64,000 bases of DNA from a virus. The notes beneath the pieces are model-generated. The model saw nothing but the letters and a program-made list of their open reading frames with translations. It was not told where the DNA came from and made no database searches. The DNA lies in the IMG/VR virus record IMGVR_UViG_3300044612_001159, positions 51,666 to 115,665 of that record. One strand, 5' to 3'. Below are positions 20,936 to 30,429 of this stretch, in pieces. The position numbers were made by a program, and so were the translations under genes. Each line of letters begins with the position of its first letter. The first letter of the stretch is position 1.

Positions 20936-21938
20936 TAATTTTATTCTTAATCATATCTTGTAGATCAAGATCCTCTCTTACCCTATTAATAAATCCTTCT
21001 CTTCCCTGAATCTTAGTTCCGTCTGGAAGAATATACCATGCTCCTGTACGCTCTACAAAACCCATAGACTCTGCTGTGTCAACAAGATCAGCAATTGCAT
21101 CTACTCCTAATACGTCTCCTCTAAAATAGAAATCGTATTCTCCTGATTGAAATCCTGGAGAGGTTTTAGAAAATTGAAGTTCCCATCTAATTTTTCTTCC
21201 AATCTTTTCTTCTATCAACTTATCTCCGACTTTAATCTTTCCCTTAAGTGCTTGATTGTCCGACTCTGAAGAAAATAGTTTAATAACACATGAGGAATAA
21301 AACTTAGTAGCCTGACCACCAGAAGGCTGCTGGCTAGTATACATAGCATTGATATTGTTACGAGACTGAGAAATAAGAACAAGCAAAGTTGGCTTAACTT
21401 TGTTGTTTGCATAATTAAGCATTTTCCATGCGTTACTAAAGTCACGAGACTCTGCTCCAATCTGCTTTGTATTTTCCAAAGCCTTCATCTCATCAGTGTC
21501 CTTTTCAAAATAAATTGCAGGAAGCATTGATGTAATAGAGTCTACCACAATTAAATCAACCCCAGCATTCATTAAAGCCACACCCACATCTACCATATCG
21601 CTGATAGTTCTTGCTTGTGAGTAGATCAATTTTTCTGGATCTACCCCCATTTTACGAGCCCAGTCTTCAGAATAAGACATCTCTGAATCAATCCAAGCAC
21701 ACAACTTTCCTTCTGATTGTGCAAGGGCAATCATTTGCAAACACATGGAAGACTTTGCAGAAGACTTACTTCCCCAAATCAAAACCTGTCTGCCATATGG
21801 CAAGCCTCCACCCAGGGCTTTGTTCAGTCCAAAACTAGGGGTGGGCTGATACTCAAAATTTACACCAATACCACTGCCAAGTTTCTTTCTTAACTTTGGG
21901 TCTAACTGTGCTAATGCTTCTTCGATACTAACTGACAT
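20922..21938 (-). CDS. RecA-like recombinase
   Basis: The 338-residue strand-exchange ATPase has the RecA core: the P-loop region LIWGSKSSAKSS, Walker B LIVVDSITSM, the Gln-switch VLISQSRNN, and GGQATKFYSS for loop L2. The P-loop is unusual, with Ala61 where the second Gly of GxxxxGK(S/T) is expected; Lys62 and Ser63 are kept. I chose the ATG at 21938, 6 bases after GGAGG; another ATG two codons upstream abuts that site. It overlaps the end of dnaE by 11 bases. Confidence 0.92.
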   Translation of the reverse strand: MSVSIEEALAQLDPKLRKKLGSGIGVNFEYQPTPSFGLNKALGGGLPYGRQVLIWGSKSSAKSSMCLQMIALAQSEGKLCAWIDSEMSYSEDWARKMGVDPEKLIYSQARTISDMVDVGVALMNAGVDLIVVDSITSMLPAIYFEKDTDEMKALENTKQIGAESRDFSNAWKMLNYANNKVKPTLLVLISQSRNNINAMYTSQQPSGGQATKFYSSCVIKLFSSESDNQALKGKIKVGDKLIEEKIGRKIRWELQFSKTSPGFQSGEYDFYFRGDVLGVDAIADLVDTAESMGFVERTGAWYILPDGTKIQGREGFINRVREDLDLQDMIKNKISGQV

Positions 21939-24900
21939 GTACATCCTCCAATGTTACGGTTCCGTCTTTAGTCTTGCCAAAATCAAACTTATAATACTTT
22001 CCTTCTTCAATATGCATATATGCTTTTGCAAATGATGTTGGAAATACTGTTATTGAGTGCAGGTCTCTTTTTGTATCTGCTAAAGTCAATGATGCCATTT
22101 TCTTGCCTGCTTTGGTAACTCTAGGCTTAAAAGAAACAACAAACATTTCATCATCTTTGTATGGCAACTGTTTATATCCTAAAAATTTAACCAGCGCATG
22201 GGACGAACTTTTTATTTCATCAGACGGTATGAAAGATACAATCCTGTTATCGTTACAAAGGACCAAATAAGAACGACCCGTCTCAATAGCGGTATTTTCA
22301 TCATCAAATATACCGACAGACCCAGTCTTATCCAAAATTTCAACTCGTGACCATCCTGTTCCCCTCTTAATAGATTTTACCATACCCATGAATATATAGG
22401 AACCCTTTTCTTCAAAATCAACAATGTCCTGAATAAAAGCGTAGTAATGAGAAGGTATAGTAATGTTAAACTCTGGAAGATTTAAATATTCATATAAGTT
22501 TTCTTTAATCTCTTGATCATTTCTAGGATTATCTGGAAATGTTGCTGCACCAATTACACGAAGTGCCTGAAGTGCACGAGAGTTTACTCCATTGCCCTTT
22601 GTGAATGTAAACTCTTCAAGTTCTTTGTAAGACTTAAAAGGTCGTGCCGATATATATCGTTCTGCAATCTTATCAGAGATAAACTTGATTGCCGAGAGTC
22701 CAAACCGAATACCCTTACCCTCAATTTTAAAATCAATATCCGAATCATTAATGTGAGGTAGTTTAATGCTAATCCCCATTCTTTTCGCTTCAATAAGATA
22801 TTCAGTTCGTGCATCTTTATCCTTTTCATTCTTTAGAAGTGCAAACATAAACTCTAGTGGATAATAATACTTTAGCCATGCTGTCCAATATGATAGCGTT
22901 GAGTACGCTACTGCATGGGACTTATTAAATGAATACCCTGCGTGAGCCTCAAAGTCATGCCATAGATCACGAGCAAGGTTTGGGCTAATAAAACGAGAAG
23001 CACCCTCTATAAACTTATCCTTAAATATGTCAAACTCTTTAGCATCTTTTTTCTTTCCAATGATCTTACGAACCTTGTCAGCCTCAGACATAGACATACC
23101 GCCAAGATGTACGCAAGCCTGCATAACCTGCTCTTGGTAAAGAATACAACCATAGGTTTCCTCTGTAAATTCTTTCACAACTTGATGAATATAGGATATA
23201 TTCTGACGACCATGTTTACGATCAACATAATCTTTTCCAATTGTATTCATTGCGCCTGGACGAACAAGAGCATTTGAAGCAGCAAGTTCTGCTAGATTTT
23301 TTACACCCATCTTAATTAGTAGGTTTGTGTATGGTGCTGCTTCACACTGGAACACGCCCTTTGTATATCCATCTGACAGCATTTGATAAACATTTTTATC
23401 ATTCATATCTATTTTAAGAAGGTCAATCTTTTTACCGTCACGCTCTTTAATTATGTTAATGGTGTCTTTTAGAACAGACAAAGTCTTTAGTCCTAATGCA
23501 TCTATTTTAATAAGGCCAACCTTTTCAGCCTCTTCCATATCAATACCGACCACTGGTATGCGATCATCAGATCCAGGAGAAGAACGAGTTTCCAACGGCG
23601 CATACCTAAAAATTGGATCCTTACTAGTAACCACACCAGCAGCATGAATACCAGTTCCCCTAATACGGCCACGAAGTTGTTCACCATATTCTTCTACCTC
23701 TGGATATTTTTCACGAAACTCTAATGTTGATTTTGATGTACAGTAATCATCCCACGAATCTACTGTCTTTAGAACCTTGTTTACATCTGACAAAGGAATG
23801 TTTAGAACTCTGGCAACGTCTCTAACAATTCCTTTACCAGTAAACTGAAGGAATGTTGCAATAGATGCTACATGTCGGTACTGTCTTACAAGATAGTCTT
23901 TAACCTCTTCACGCCTAGTGTCCTGAATATCTGTGTCAATATCTGGAAAGTCATTACGGTCTGGGTTAATAAATCGGAAGAACAATAGGTTGTGCTGAAT
24001 TGGATCTATATCTGTAATTCCAAGGGCATAGCAAACTAAGGACCCAGCAGATGACCCACGACCAGGTCCAACTAGAATCTCTTCCTTCTTTGCCCAGTTA
24101 ATCATGTTGCTAACAACCAAGAAGTACGGAGCAAACTTTTTATCCTTGATAATTTCTAACTCTTCGTTAAGCCTGTCTATATACTGCTTGCTTTCAGACA
24201 ACCCTCTTGCTGTCAAACCTTCCAAAGCAATCTTTGCAAGTTCCTTATCTGGACTCTTGTACTGAACTGGCAGCAAGTTTAAGCCTTCTTGAATTTCATA
24301 GTCTTCTACAGTGTCTGCAAGCGATAATGTGTTTGTGTATATATCTTCTCTATCAATACCCTGGGATTTCATGGCTGCCTTCATCTCTTCATAAGAAAGC
24401 AAATGAATATCAAACTTATTAAATGTTATCTCTCTATCTTTACCATAAAGCAAGTCTAGCCTGTCCATCATATTAGAACACTTTGCCGACTTAGCATAAG
24501 AAACATCTTTAGAGAGTTTGGCATGGGTATTCATAATTAGTTTAAATTCTTGAATTTCTTTTTGCCCTGGATGAGAATGGTGGCAGTCTGGAGTAACAAT
24601 AGCCTTAATGTTAAACTCATCTGCTAAATCCAAAAGGTATTTATTTATGTGGGCTTCGTTGTGTGGCATAACCTCAATATAATAATCACTGCCGAAGTTA
24701 TCTTTAAACCAACTAATATACTTCTTAGCGAGTGCAAATTCTTCTTCTTCTAAAGCCTTTACCAGCACACTGCTTGGGCATGCAGAAGAAACAATAATTC
24801 CTTCTTTATATTTTTCTAATATCTTAAAATCAAACCTAGGCTTTTTAAAGAAGCCATCAGTCCATGCTATTTCGCTTATCTTATTTAGATTTTCTAAACC

Positions 24901-25203
24901 AATTTTATTCTTGGCTAGAAGGATAATGTGATTATAGACAAGATCTTGTTGACCTTCTCTTTCATTCTTATCACGCTTATCGGATATATCAGAACACATA
25001 TATCCTTCTAGCCCAAGAATAGGCTTAATGCCCTTTGCTTTTGCAACTCGGTACAGTTCCCGATGCCCAGACAATGTTCCGTGATCTGTGATAGCCAATG
25101 CTGGCATACCAAGTTCAACTGCTCGGTCTACTAATTCTTCTGGAGTAGCAATCCCGTCAAAAAGACTAAAGTGGGTATGGACATGTAAGCCTACGTAGTT
25201 CAT
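21928..25203 (-). CDS. dnaE: DNA polymerase III alpha subunit (DnaE-type)
   Basis: The 1091-residue C-family replicative polymerase has an N-terminal PHP domain (HVHTHFSLFDG, ITDHGTLSG and DCHHSHPG). The palm holds GPGRGSSAGS and the catalytic pair in PDIDTDI. Finger and helix-hairpin-helix regions follow, and a C-terminal OB domain lies around IFMGMVKSI. It is slightly shorter than bacterial DnaE. It gives the phage its own leading-strand enzyme; no clamp or clamp loader was recognised here, so host ones may be used. It sits between SSB and the RecA-like gene. Confidence 0.96.
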   Translation of the reverse strand: MNYVGLHVHTHFSLFDGIATPEELVDRAVELGMPALAITDHGTLSGHRELYRVAKAKGIKPILGLEGYMCSDISDKRDKNEREGQQDLVYNHIILLAKNKIGLENLNKISEIAWTDGFFKKPRFDFKILEKYKEGIIVSSACPSSVLVKALEEEEFALAKKYISWFKDNFGSDYYIEVMPHNEAHINKYLLDLADEFNIKAIVTPDCHHSHPGQKEIQEFKLIMNTHAKLSKDVSYAKSAKCSNMMDRLDLLYGKDREITFNKFDIHLLSYEEMKAAMKSQGIDREDIYTNTLSLADTVEDYEIQEGLNLLPVQYKSPDKELAKIALEGLTARGLSESKQYIDRLNEELEIIKDKKFAPYFLVVSNMINWAKKEEILVGPGRGSSAGSLVCYALGITDIDPIQHNLLFFRFINPDRNDFPDIDTDIQDTRREEVKDYLVRQYRHVASIATFLQFTGKGIVRDVARVLNIPLSDVNKVLKTVDSWDDYCTSKSTLEFREKYPEVEEYGEQLRGRIRGTGIHAAGVVTSKDPIFRYAPLETRSSPGSDDRIPVVGIDMEEAEKVGLIKIDALGLKTLSVLKDTINIIKERDGKKIDLLKIDMNDKNVYQMLSDGYTKGVFQCEAAPYTNLLIKMGVKNLAELAASNALVRPGAMNTIGKDYVDRKHGRQNISYIHQVVKEFTEETYGCILYQEQVMQACVHLGGMSMSEADKVRKIIGKKKDAKEFDIFKDKFIEGASRFISPNLARDLWHDFEAHAGYSFNKSHAVAYSTLSYWTAWLKYYYPLEFMFALLKNEKDKDARTEYLIEAKRMGISIKLPHINDSDIDFKIEGKGIRFGLSAIKFISDKIAERYISARPFKSYKELEEFTFTKGNGVNSRALQALRVIGAATFPDNPRNDQEIKENLYEYLNLPEFNITIPSHYYAFIQDIVDFEEKGSYIFMGMVKSIKRGTGWSRVEILDKTGSVGIFDDENTAIETGRSYLVLCNDNRIVSFIPSDEIKSSSHALVKFLGYKQLPYKDDEMFVVSFKPRVTKAGKKMASLTLADTKRDLHSITVFPTSFAKAYMHIEEGKYYKFDFGKTKDGTVTLEDVHVS

Positions 25204-25204
25204 C

Positions 25205-25861
25205 TTACCAATCAGTGTTGGTAGACGAAGTTACTGACGGACCATCAAAGCCCAAGTAGAACGCTTCTTGTTCTGCGTAAGGAACCTTCTTAAGTGCTGA
25301 CTCCAAAGGATATGGCTCGATACCCTTCCAGTCAAATGGTTCCTTGTCTGGTGCTGATGGAATAAGTGTATAGTTTGTTTCAGTTCCCTGGCCGTTACGC
25401 TTCAACTTCCAAACTACATTTGAGATGCTTCCTGTTTCTAGGGCATACTCACGAATTGTATTAAATGATGATTGCTTGCTGATACCCATTGACCAGATAG
25501 CAACATACGGTGCCTCAATGCCGTCGTCGACTAGGACATTGCAATAAAAGCGAAGACGGCCACGCCATCCAGCCTTTGGATCTTTACGGTGCATTTCTTC
25601 AGCCCAGTCACGGCCTTCTGATTCCATAGTATCTACAGCACGACGCTTATAGTCTTTTGGATTAACATGTTCTTTGACAACAAGAGCAAGTCCACGGCTA
25701 TCGTTATAGTTAGCAGAGTCCTCATCTAGTTCTTCAATGAAACGGATTTTTACTGACTGACCATCAGCAAGTTTTAGCCACTTGATCTTTGGTCCGTCGT
25801 TTTCATATTTTGGCTTATCGAGCAGGGCATTGATATTTTTTAGTCCCTTAATAACGCTCAT
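25205..25861 (-). CDS. Single-stranded DNA-binding protein (phage type)
   Basis: The 218-residue protein has the layout of phage SSBs. A short N-terminal oligomerisation segment is followed by an OB-like core (WLKLADGQSVKIRFIEELDED, RLRFYCNVLVDDG and APYVAIWSMG) and a C-terminal tail ending in acidic/aromatic residues (TNTDW). It lies one base upstream of dnaE. It would coat unwound strands and contact polymerase and helicase through its tail. AAGGAG precedes the ATG, with a possible extended -10 (TGC-TAAACT, 25896-25888). Confidence 0.8.
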   Translation of the reverse strand: MSVIKGLKNINALLDKPKYENDGPKIKWLKLADGQSVKIRFIEELDEDSANYNDSRGLALVVKEHVNPKDYKRRAVDTMESEGRDWAEEMHRKDPKAGWRGRLRFYCNVLVDDGIEAPYVAIWSMGISKQSSFNTIREYALETGSISNVVWKLKRNGQGTETNYTLIPSAPDKEPFDWKGIEPYPLESALKKVPYAEQEAFYLGFDGPSVTSSTNTDW

Positions 25862-25885
25862 AGTTTTCTCCTTTGTGTGTTTGTA

Positions 25886-26830
25886 TTAGTTTAGCATAGA
25901 CTCTATAGATTTGTCAAATGAAAAGTCTAAATCTTTTATTTCACTGTCAGCCATATCGCCTATATCCTTGTATTGTTTATTTAGTTTAACTATAGAAACA
26001 CGAGAGCCAAGTTTTTCAATTATCCTGTCTTTCATGTTTCCACCTGCCTCATCATTATCAGCAATAACAATAATGTTATTGAAATACTTTTGAAGCAATT
26101 CTATTTGTTTGCTAGACACATTTGCACCTAGTGTTGCCACAGCAGGCATGCCTAACTGGTCTAACCTGATAGCGTCAAATGATGACTCCACAACATATAC
26201 TCTATCAGATTTCTTTACACGATGCAAGTTAAAAAGGGTTTTGCTTTTTGGCAAGCCTGGAGTATTCTTAAAATCTTTACCTTCAACTGATCTACCAACA
26301 AATCCCAAGGGGATTCCTTCTGGGCTATGAACTGGAACAGTAACCATGTCTTGTTTATCAGAATATCCCAATGAGAACTTAGAAAATGATGAAGGATATA
26401 TTTTTCTATATGAAAAATAGTTTTTTGGTCTTTCAGAAGCAACAAGGTTGTTGTGTAATCTTTTAATAATTAGTTCATCAAAAGACTTATACTTTTCTTC
26501 TTCAACTAATGCACGATCAATATCTATAGCAAGATTACTCTGCTTTTCTTTGCTCTTGATAAACCTGGCAGCCTCAAAATACGATCTTCCAGATGTATGC
26601 ATTACAAGTTCTATTAGGTCTGCTGATTTTTGACATGAAAAACAAAAGAACATTCCGCTACTTTTTTGAACTTCTCCTGCTGGTGTTCTATGATTATTAT
26701 GAAATGGACAAAATATTATAAAGTCTGCATCTAACTCTGATTCAACTGTTACGCCTGATCCCGTAAGGACTCTCTTGACTTGTTCTGCGGTATATTGATT
26801 GGATTGGTTCCGTCTACTCCTGCTATCCAT
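25886..26830 (-). CDS. DnaG-type DNA primase
   Basis: The 314-residue protein has an N-terminal CHC2 zinc finger (Cys41, His44, Cys63, Cys66; CPFH and CFSC) and a central Toprim fold with VVESSFDAIR and the acidic IIVIADNDEAG. It is shorter than bacterial DnaG (about 600) and lacks the helicase-binding C-terminal domain. It would make primers for DnaE. It overlaps the 117-residue gene by 82 bases. Confidence 0.92.
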   Translation of the reverse strand: MDSRSRRNQSNQYTAEQVKRVLTGSGVTVESELDADFIIFCPFHNNHRTPAGEVQKSSGMFFCFSCQKSADLIELVMHTSGRSYFEAARFIKSKEKQSNLAIDIDRALVEEEKYKSFDELIIKRLHNNLVASERPKNYFSYRKIYPSSFSKFSLGYSDKQDMVTVPVHSPEGIPLGFVGRSVEGKDFKNTPGLPKSKTLFNLHRVKKSDRVYVVESSFDAIRLDQLGMPAVATLGANVSSKQIELLQKYFNNIIVIADNDEAGGNMKDRIIEKLGSRVSIVKLNKQYKDIGDMADSEIKDLDFSFDKSIESMLN

Positions 26831-27102
26831 TCGCTCTTCCTTTTCCCTGCGTAAACTCCGTGTATAGATAATTCAAACTCAAAAAATCCTTTTATCTCAT
26901 TATACCTTATTGTGAAGTCTGGGTCAATATCAAATCTTGGAACATATCCACTCAGCCTCATTTCTGATACTAGCAATCTTATATATTCTATCTTTAATCT
27001 TCCTATTAAAGCCTCGTCCTGAATAACCCCATCAATATAAAACTTCCTCAAAGACTTATGATGATAAAAGTCTGGTGGTATGTTTTCCTTATTTTTTGGC
27101 AT
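26749..27102 (-). CDS. Hypothetical protein (117 aa) between helicase and primase
   Basis: A mixed alpha/beta protein with LVSEMRLSGYVPRFDIDPDFTIRYNE, similar in style to uncharacterised actinophage replication-cluster proteins. The end, rich in Asn, Pro and Arg, overlaps the primase start. No Shine-Dalgarno is present and TATAAT ends 5 bases before the ATG, suggesting leaderless expression. Confidence 0.72.
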   Translation of the reverse strand: MPKNKENIPPDFYHHKSLRKFYIDGVIQDEALIGRLKIEYIRLLVSEMRLSGYVPRFDIDPDFTIRYNEIKGFFEFELSIHGVYAGKRKSEWIAGVDGTNPINIPQNKSRESLRDQA

Positions 27103-27107
27103 ACCAT

Positions 27108-27113
27108 ATTATA
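27108..27113 (-). promoter_or_regulatory. -10 element for a leaderless mRNA
   Basis: TATAAT on the minus strand (27113-27108) lies just past the dnaB stop, with five bases to the ATG at 27102 and no ribosome site. Confidence 0.5.
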
Positions 27114-27114
27114 C

Positions 27115-28335
27115 CTACTTATCTTCAAAATCTTTGTACCTATAGTAGCCTTTGTCAAAATCACACTGAACTAGGAAATCTCCCATAAAGCCATTTCTAT
27201 TCTTTCTAAAAGCACACTCAATAATATCACTGTTTGTACCTCGCCCAAGGGCTAAGACCCAGTCAGCATCATACGCAATCTGCCTAGACCACGCTGTTTG
27301 ACCCAGTGTTGGGACTGTAGACAAATCGTTTACATCGTCAGGTGTAGCAGAGGAGATAGCAATAATAGGAACCTCTTCGCCAATAGCCATGAGTTTGAGT
27401 TCTCTTGAAAGGTTCTTCATTCGTACCGTTTCATTATCTGACTTCTGATTAGGAGCCATTAACTGAAGGTAATCAACGATTACAAAGTCTGGCTTATACT
27501 GATCGATCTTTCCACGAAGGACTGATGGATTAATTTCTCCACCCTGATCGTTTGAGATAATATGAAACTCTGGCTTACCCTGTAGATTTTTAGCATGCCA
27601 ATCTTTAAGCATTTCTAACTCTACTTCTCCGTTGCTTAACTTTCTATGTGACCAACGACCCTCGCCCATAATCGTAAAGACACGATTACGGACCTCTGTC
27701 TCGCTCATCTCAAGACTTATGACTAGTGGGCTACGACCCTGTTTCCAGGCCTGTACAGCGAAATAGAGAGCCAACCACGACTTTCCGATACCTGGATATG
27801 CTAAGAAGACTCCCAACTGCCCTGGCATGATTCCAGAGGGTAGGTAGTTATCAAATCCTGGCAGGCCAGTCTTTATACCAATATGACCTAATGCTTGTTG
27901 TTTCTTGACATTTTCAAAATATGCGATAGCAGACTCTAGGTCAGTAACATCAATATCACGGATAGCAGCAGTGTTCTTTTTTAACTCTGAGGTCTGTGTT
28001 ATTAGATTTTCTAAAGCCTTGTTACCCTCACCCTGCTGAACATCACTAGCAGCAGATCTTAAAATATCTTTTAGGCTATCTCTTAAATATTCTCCCTGAA
28101 GTTCATCAAGATGGTGCTTGGTTGCACCCACCCCTGGAACTGGGTCAAAGTCTCTGAACTTTTCACTAACTAAGTCAACTGGCGGTAGCGATGAGTTGTT
28201 TTCAAAATAAAGCCTGATGAAGTTCCAAATGTCTGCATGTGTTCTAAGAAGATTTTCTACATTGGCCTGAAGAAGAACATGTATTTGTTTATCTTGCAAT
28301 ACAGCAGTTATTAGTTTTGACTCTGTGCTATTCAC
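27115..28335 (-). CDS. DnaB-like replicative helicase
   Basis: The 406-residue protein has an N-terminal helical domain and a RecA-fold motor with Walker A AYPGIGKSWLA (Lys185, Ser186), Walker B FVIVDYLQLM, and the DnaB arginine-finger region near RKNRNGF. It would unwind DNA at the fork with the adjacent primase. The start is GTG, 7 bases after AAGGAG. Confidence 0.95.
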   Translation of the reverse strand: MNSTESKLITAVLQDKQIHVLLQANVENLLRTHADIWNFIRLYFENNSSLPPVDLVSEKFRDFDPVPGVGATKHHLDELQGEYLRDSLKDILRSAASDVQQGEGNKALENLITQTSELKKNTAAIRDIDVTDLESAIAYFENVKKQQALGHIGIKTGLPGFDNYLPSGIMPGQLGVFLAYPGIGKSWLALYFAVQAWKQGRSPLVISLEMSETEVRNRVFTIMGEGRWSHRKLSNGEVELEMLKDWHAKNLQGKPEFHIISNDQGGEINPSVLRGKIDQYKPDFVIVDYLQLMAPNQKSDNETVRMKNLSRELKLMAIGEEVPIIAISSATPDDVNDLSTVPTLGQTAWSRQIAYDADWVLALGRGTNSDIIECAFRKNRNGFMGDFLVQCDFDKGYYRYKDFEDK

Positions 28336-28636
28336 TTAACCACTCCTTTGCCATTATCCTACGCTCTGCTCTTTCTGCATCGTCCCGCTCTTTGTCTAAT
28401 TTTATTTGAAGTATTTTTTCTGCGTTGTATGCAAAATAATTCCAAGAAGGGGAATGAGCGATGCCAAAATAATAATTTAGTAAATCATAGCAACCGATCA
28501 TTCCGTAAGACTCAATAAGTGCATCAGCAGCCCACTGCTCTACATTAAGATTAAGAGACGGTTTTTGCTCATATCGCTGTGTGTGCAACTTACCATAACG
28601 ACTAAGCAAAGCCATACGGTCTTTGCGTTCAGCCAT
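28328..28636 (-). CDS. Hypothetical protein (102 aa) upstream of dnaB
   Basis: A helical, charged protein with an aromatic centre (LLNYYFGIAHSPSWNYFAYNAEKIL). It directly precedes and overlaps dnaB, which is where helicase loaders often lie, but no loader motif is seen. Its ATG overlaps the previous stop (TAATG). Confidence 0.68.
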   Translation of the reverse strand: MAERKDRMALLSRYGKLHTQRYEQKPSLNLNVEQWAADALIESYGMIGCYDLLNYYFGIAHSPSWNYFAYNAEKILQIKLDKERDDAERAERRIMAKEWLSE

Positions 28637-28845
28637 TACTTTGCTTCTGCTTCAGTCTGTGCTTCTAGAATTTTTGCTGTAAGTTTATCTTCAACAAACT
28701 TATAAACACGCTCAAAAGCCTGATCTGTATTTTCGCCATCTCGCTTTGAGTCAGTTACGCCAAGGTCTAACCTTAGTGATTGAAAGTTGCCTAGATTTAA
28801 AGTGTATCCTAGAGTTACGGACACCTTAGTTGGTTCATTTTCCAT
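28636..28845 (-). CDS. Hypothetical protein (69 aa)
   Basis: The N-terminal half is a beta hairpin (KVSVTLGYTLNLGNFQSLRLDLGV) and the C-terminal half an acidic helix (EAQTEAEAK). No family is named with confidence. AAGGG precedes the ATG. Confidence 0.72.
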   Translation of the reverse strand: MENEPTKVSVTLGYTLNLGNFQSLRLDLGVTDSKRDGENTDQAFERVYKFVEDKLTAKILEAQTEAEAK

Positions 28846-28859
28846 TCTTATACCCTTCG

Positions 28860-29402
28860 CTAAATAGACTCACTCCATACAGGAATGAATCGTCCATCTT
28901 CTGTTTTCGTATATGTAAGTATACCATCGCCCATTCTTCGTGTCAACTCAGCCTTGCTGGGCGTAATATCATTTGTAATTAATCCATCTTTTCTTGGTCT
29001 ACCAATATGGTATGTAGCCAGTATATCACGAATCTCTTTTACTTGCGATTCAGAGTAATATGATCTAACACGAAAACCTCTTGCTCCGCCTTTTTGAGAT
29101 CCTTTTGGAAATGGAATAATTCCTCTACGCATAAGAGACGGCATATATTTTTTATGACGATTAACTAGATTAGCAGTCTCTCCAACTGTGTATGCTCGTT
29201 CTCTATTTTTTTTAAAATCATTAATTAAACAACTTTCAATCCTATCTTTATTTATATTATAAACAGACATTATCCCATTAGACTTATTTAAATGATGTAT
29301 TCTAACAAGGTCCCCGTTTAAAAACCAAACCTTTTTATTCCCTGAAATTACAGGGAGGACATTGTAACCTTCGCTCTCAATTGTTCCCTTTTTAACAGCC
29401 AC
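28860..29402 (-). CDS. Putative DNA-binding protein with winged-helix/MerR-like domain
   Basis: The 180-residue protein has a C-terminal helix-turn-helix segment, AYTVGETANLVNRHKKYMPSL, followed by a wing-like RGFRVRSYYSESQVKEIRDIL. This is the order of MerR-type DNA-binding domains. The N-terminal part resembles a beta barrel. It sits between the tail and replication modules, a good place for a regulator of the switch (inference). The start is GTG after AGGAGG. Confidence 0.65.
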   Translation of the reverse strand: MAVKKGTIESEGYNVLPVISGNKKVWFLNGDLVRIHHLNKSNGIMSVYNINKDRIESCLINDFKKNRERAYTVGETANLVNRHKKYMPSLMRRGIIPFPKGSQKGGARGFRVRSYYSESQVKEIRDILATYHIGRPRKDGLITNDITPSKAELTRRMGDGILTYTKTEDGRFIPVWSESI

Positions 29403-29539
29403 ATGCCCTCCTGTGAATTACTAGGCGGATGAAAAAATGTTCTCGATCCGCAAGACATACAATATAGTTCTAAGTTATTTATTTGTGAATATTGCCTATC
29501 GACAAACATTCTTCCTTTACATCTTTTACAATAAATCAT
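29348..29539 (-). CDS. Zinc-ribbon protein (63 aa)
   Basis: CKRCKGRMF and YCMSCGSRTFF form a two-knuckle zinc ribbon. The C-terminus overlaps the next gene by 55 bases. Its ATG overlaps the stop of the structural gene upstream (TAATG). Confidence 0.75.
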   Translation of the reverse strand: MIYCKRCKGRMFVDRQYSQINNLELYCMSCGSRTFFHPPSNSQEGMWLLKREQLRAKVTMSSL

Positions 29540-29982
29540 TAATTAGGAATTCCCACTATCAATAAGTTAACACCGACAGTAGTATCTCCGCCAACATTAA
29601 ACTTTACAACTCCTTCAATCTTCGATGTTGAAATACTTAATAGGGTAACCGTAACATCTTTTCCAGCATCTGTATTTCCAATATTAATTGGAGTTGCAGT
29701 AACAACTGGAGGAAACTTAAACTCGCTTGGCAAACTATATGAAAATGATTGGGTAGATCCTGCTGTTTGAGATGAGCCAGAAGTTACTTGAACGTAGCCC
29801 CCTATAATTCTTGCCTCAGACGTTTTTACGCTCTGCTTGCCAGAGTTTGGGGTGTCTACCGTAACATACTTATATATTGATGTAGACGCTTGACTGGAAA
29901 GATCATTGAGTGCCTTAACTATCTGATAAAGATATGTTACATCTAAAGGCTGCCCCCGTTCGGGTAAAGGTAATATTGCCAT
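29539..29982 (-). CDS. Phage structural protein, probable tail tip or appendage (147 aa)
   Basis: A short N-terminal helical segment is followed by a Ser/Thr/Gly-rich beta-sandwich (SYSLPSEFKFPPVVTATPI and VEGVVKF-like strands), as in small phage receptor-binding or tail-tip proteins. It is the last gene of the tail series. No Shine-Dalgarno is present, and TGG-TATAAT ends 6 bases before the ATG, so it probably has its own leaderless mRNA. Confidence 0.72.
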   Translation of the reverse strand: MAILPLPERGQPLDVTYLYQIVKALNDLSSQASTSIYKYVTVDTPNSGKQSVKTSEARIIGGYVQVTSGSSQTAGSTQSFSYSLPSEFKFPPVVTATPINIGNTDAGKDVTVTLLSISTSKIEGVVKFNVGGDTTVGVNLLIVGIPN

Positions 29983-29988
29983 AATATA

Positions 29989-29997
29989 ATTATACCA
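29989..29997 (-). promoter_or_regulatory. Extended -10 promoter giving a leaderless mRNA
   Basis: TGG-TATAAT on the minus strand (29997-29989) overlaps the stop of the upstream gene and ends 6 bases before the ATG at 29982. Confidence 0.65.
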
Positions 29998-30427
29998 GAC
30001 TGACTATTCCAGAATCATATATTTTTAAATCAGGATTTAAAGATGGGTTAACGGATGATGCCTGAACAACAACACGCACAGATGTAGTTCCAGTTTTAAT
30101 AAACGAATAATTTGAAGATCCTGTAGAAGCCCTAAATGTTGGAACAGAAGAGTCAAAGCCTATAAAAACATCATAGAGTATTTGAGTTGATATTTCTCCA
30201 GCAGACCAGTTAACCATTATTGTGTTTCCAACAACATTTATATCTCCAACACCAAGAAGAACTTCTCCAGATTCAGCAACAAATATTTGAGAATATGCAG
30301 ACTTTCTATTTTTATCATCTGATATTATCCTAAATCTTAAAACAACAGAATTGTTTTCAGTAACCTTTCCCAAAGAATCTTTTTTAATAATAACATTTTT
30401 TATTCCTTTATCTGGAGTTTTACTCAT
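29990..30427 (-). CDS. Tail-tip associated protein, unknown (145 aa)
   Basis: A beta-rich protein resembling one fibronectin-type or Ig-type module (VVLRFRIISDDKNRKSAYSQIF and VNWSAGE). It lies between larger tail proteins. Such modules often decorate tails and bind host surfaces weakly. Confidence 0.72.
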   Translation of the reverse strand: MSKTPDKGIKNVIIKKDSLGKVTENNSVVLRFRIISDDKNRKSAYSQIFVAESGEVLLGVGDINVVGNTIMVNWSAGEISTQILYDVFIGFDSSVPTFRASTGSSNYSFIKTGTTSVRVVVQASSVNPSLNPDLKIYDSGIVSLV

Positions 30428-30429
30428 GG

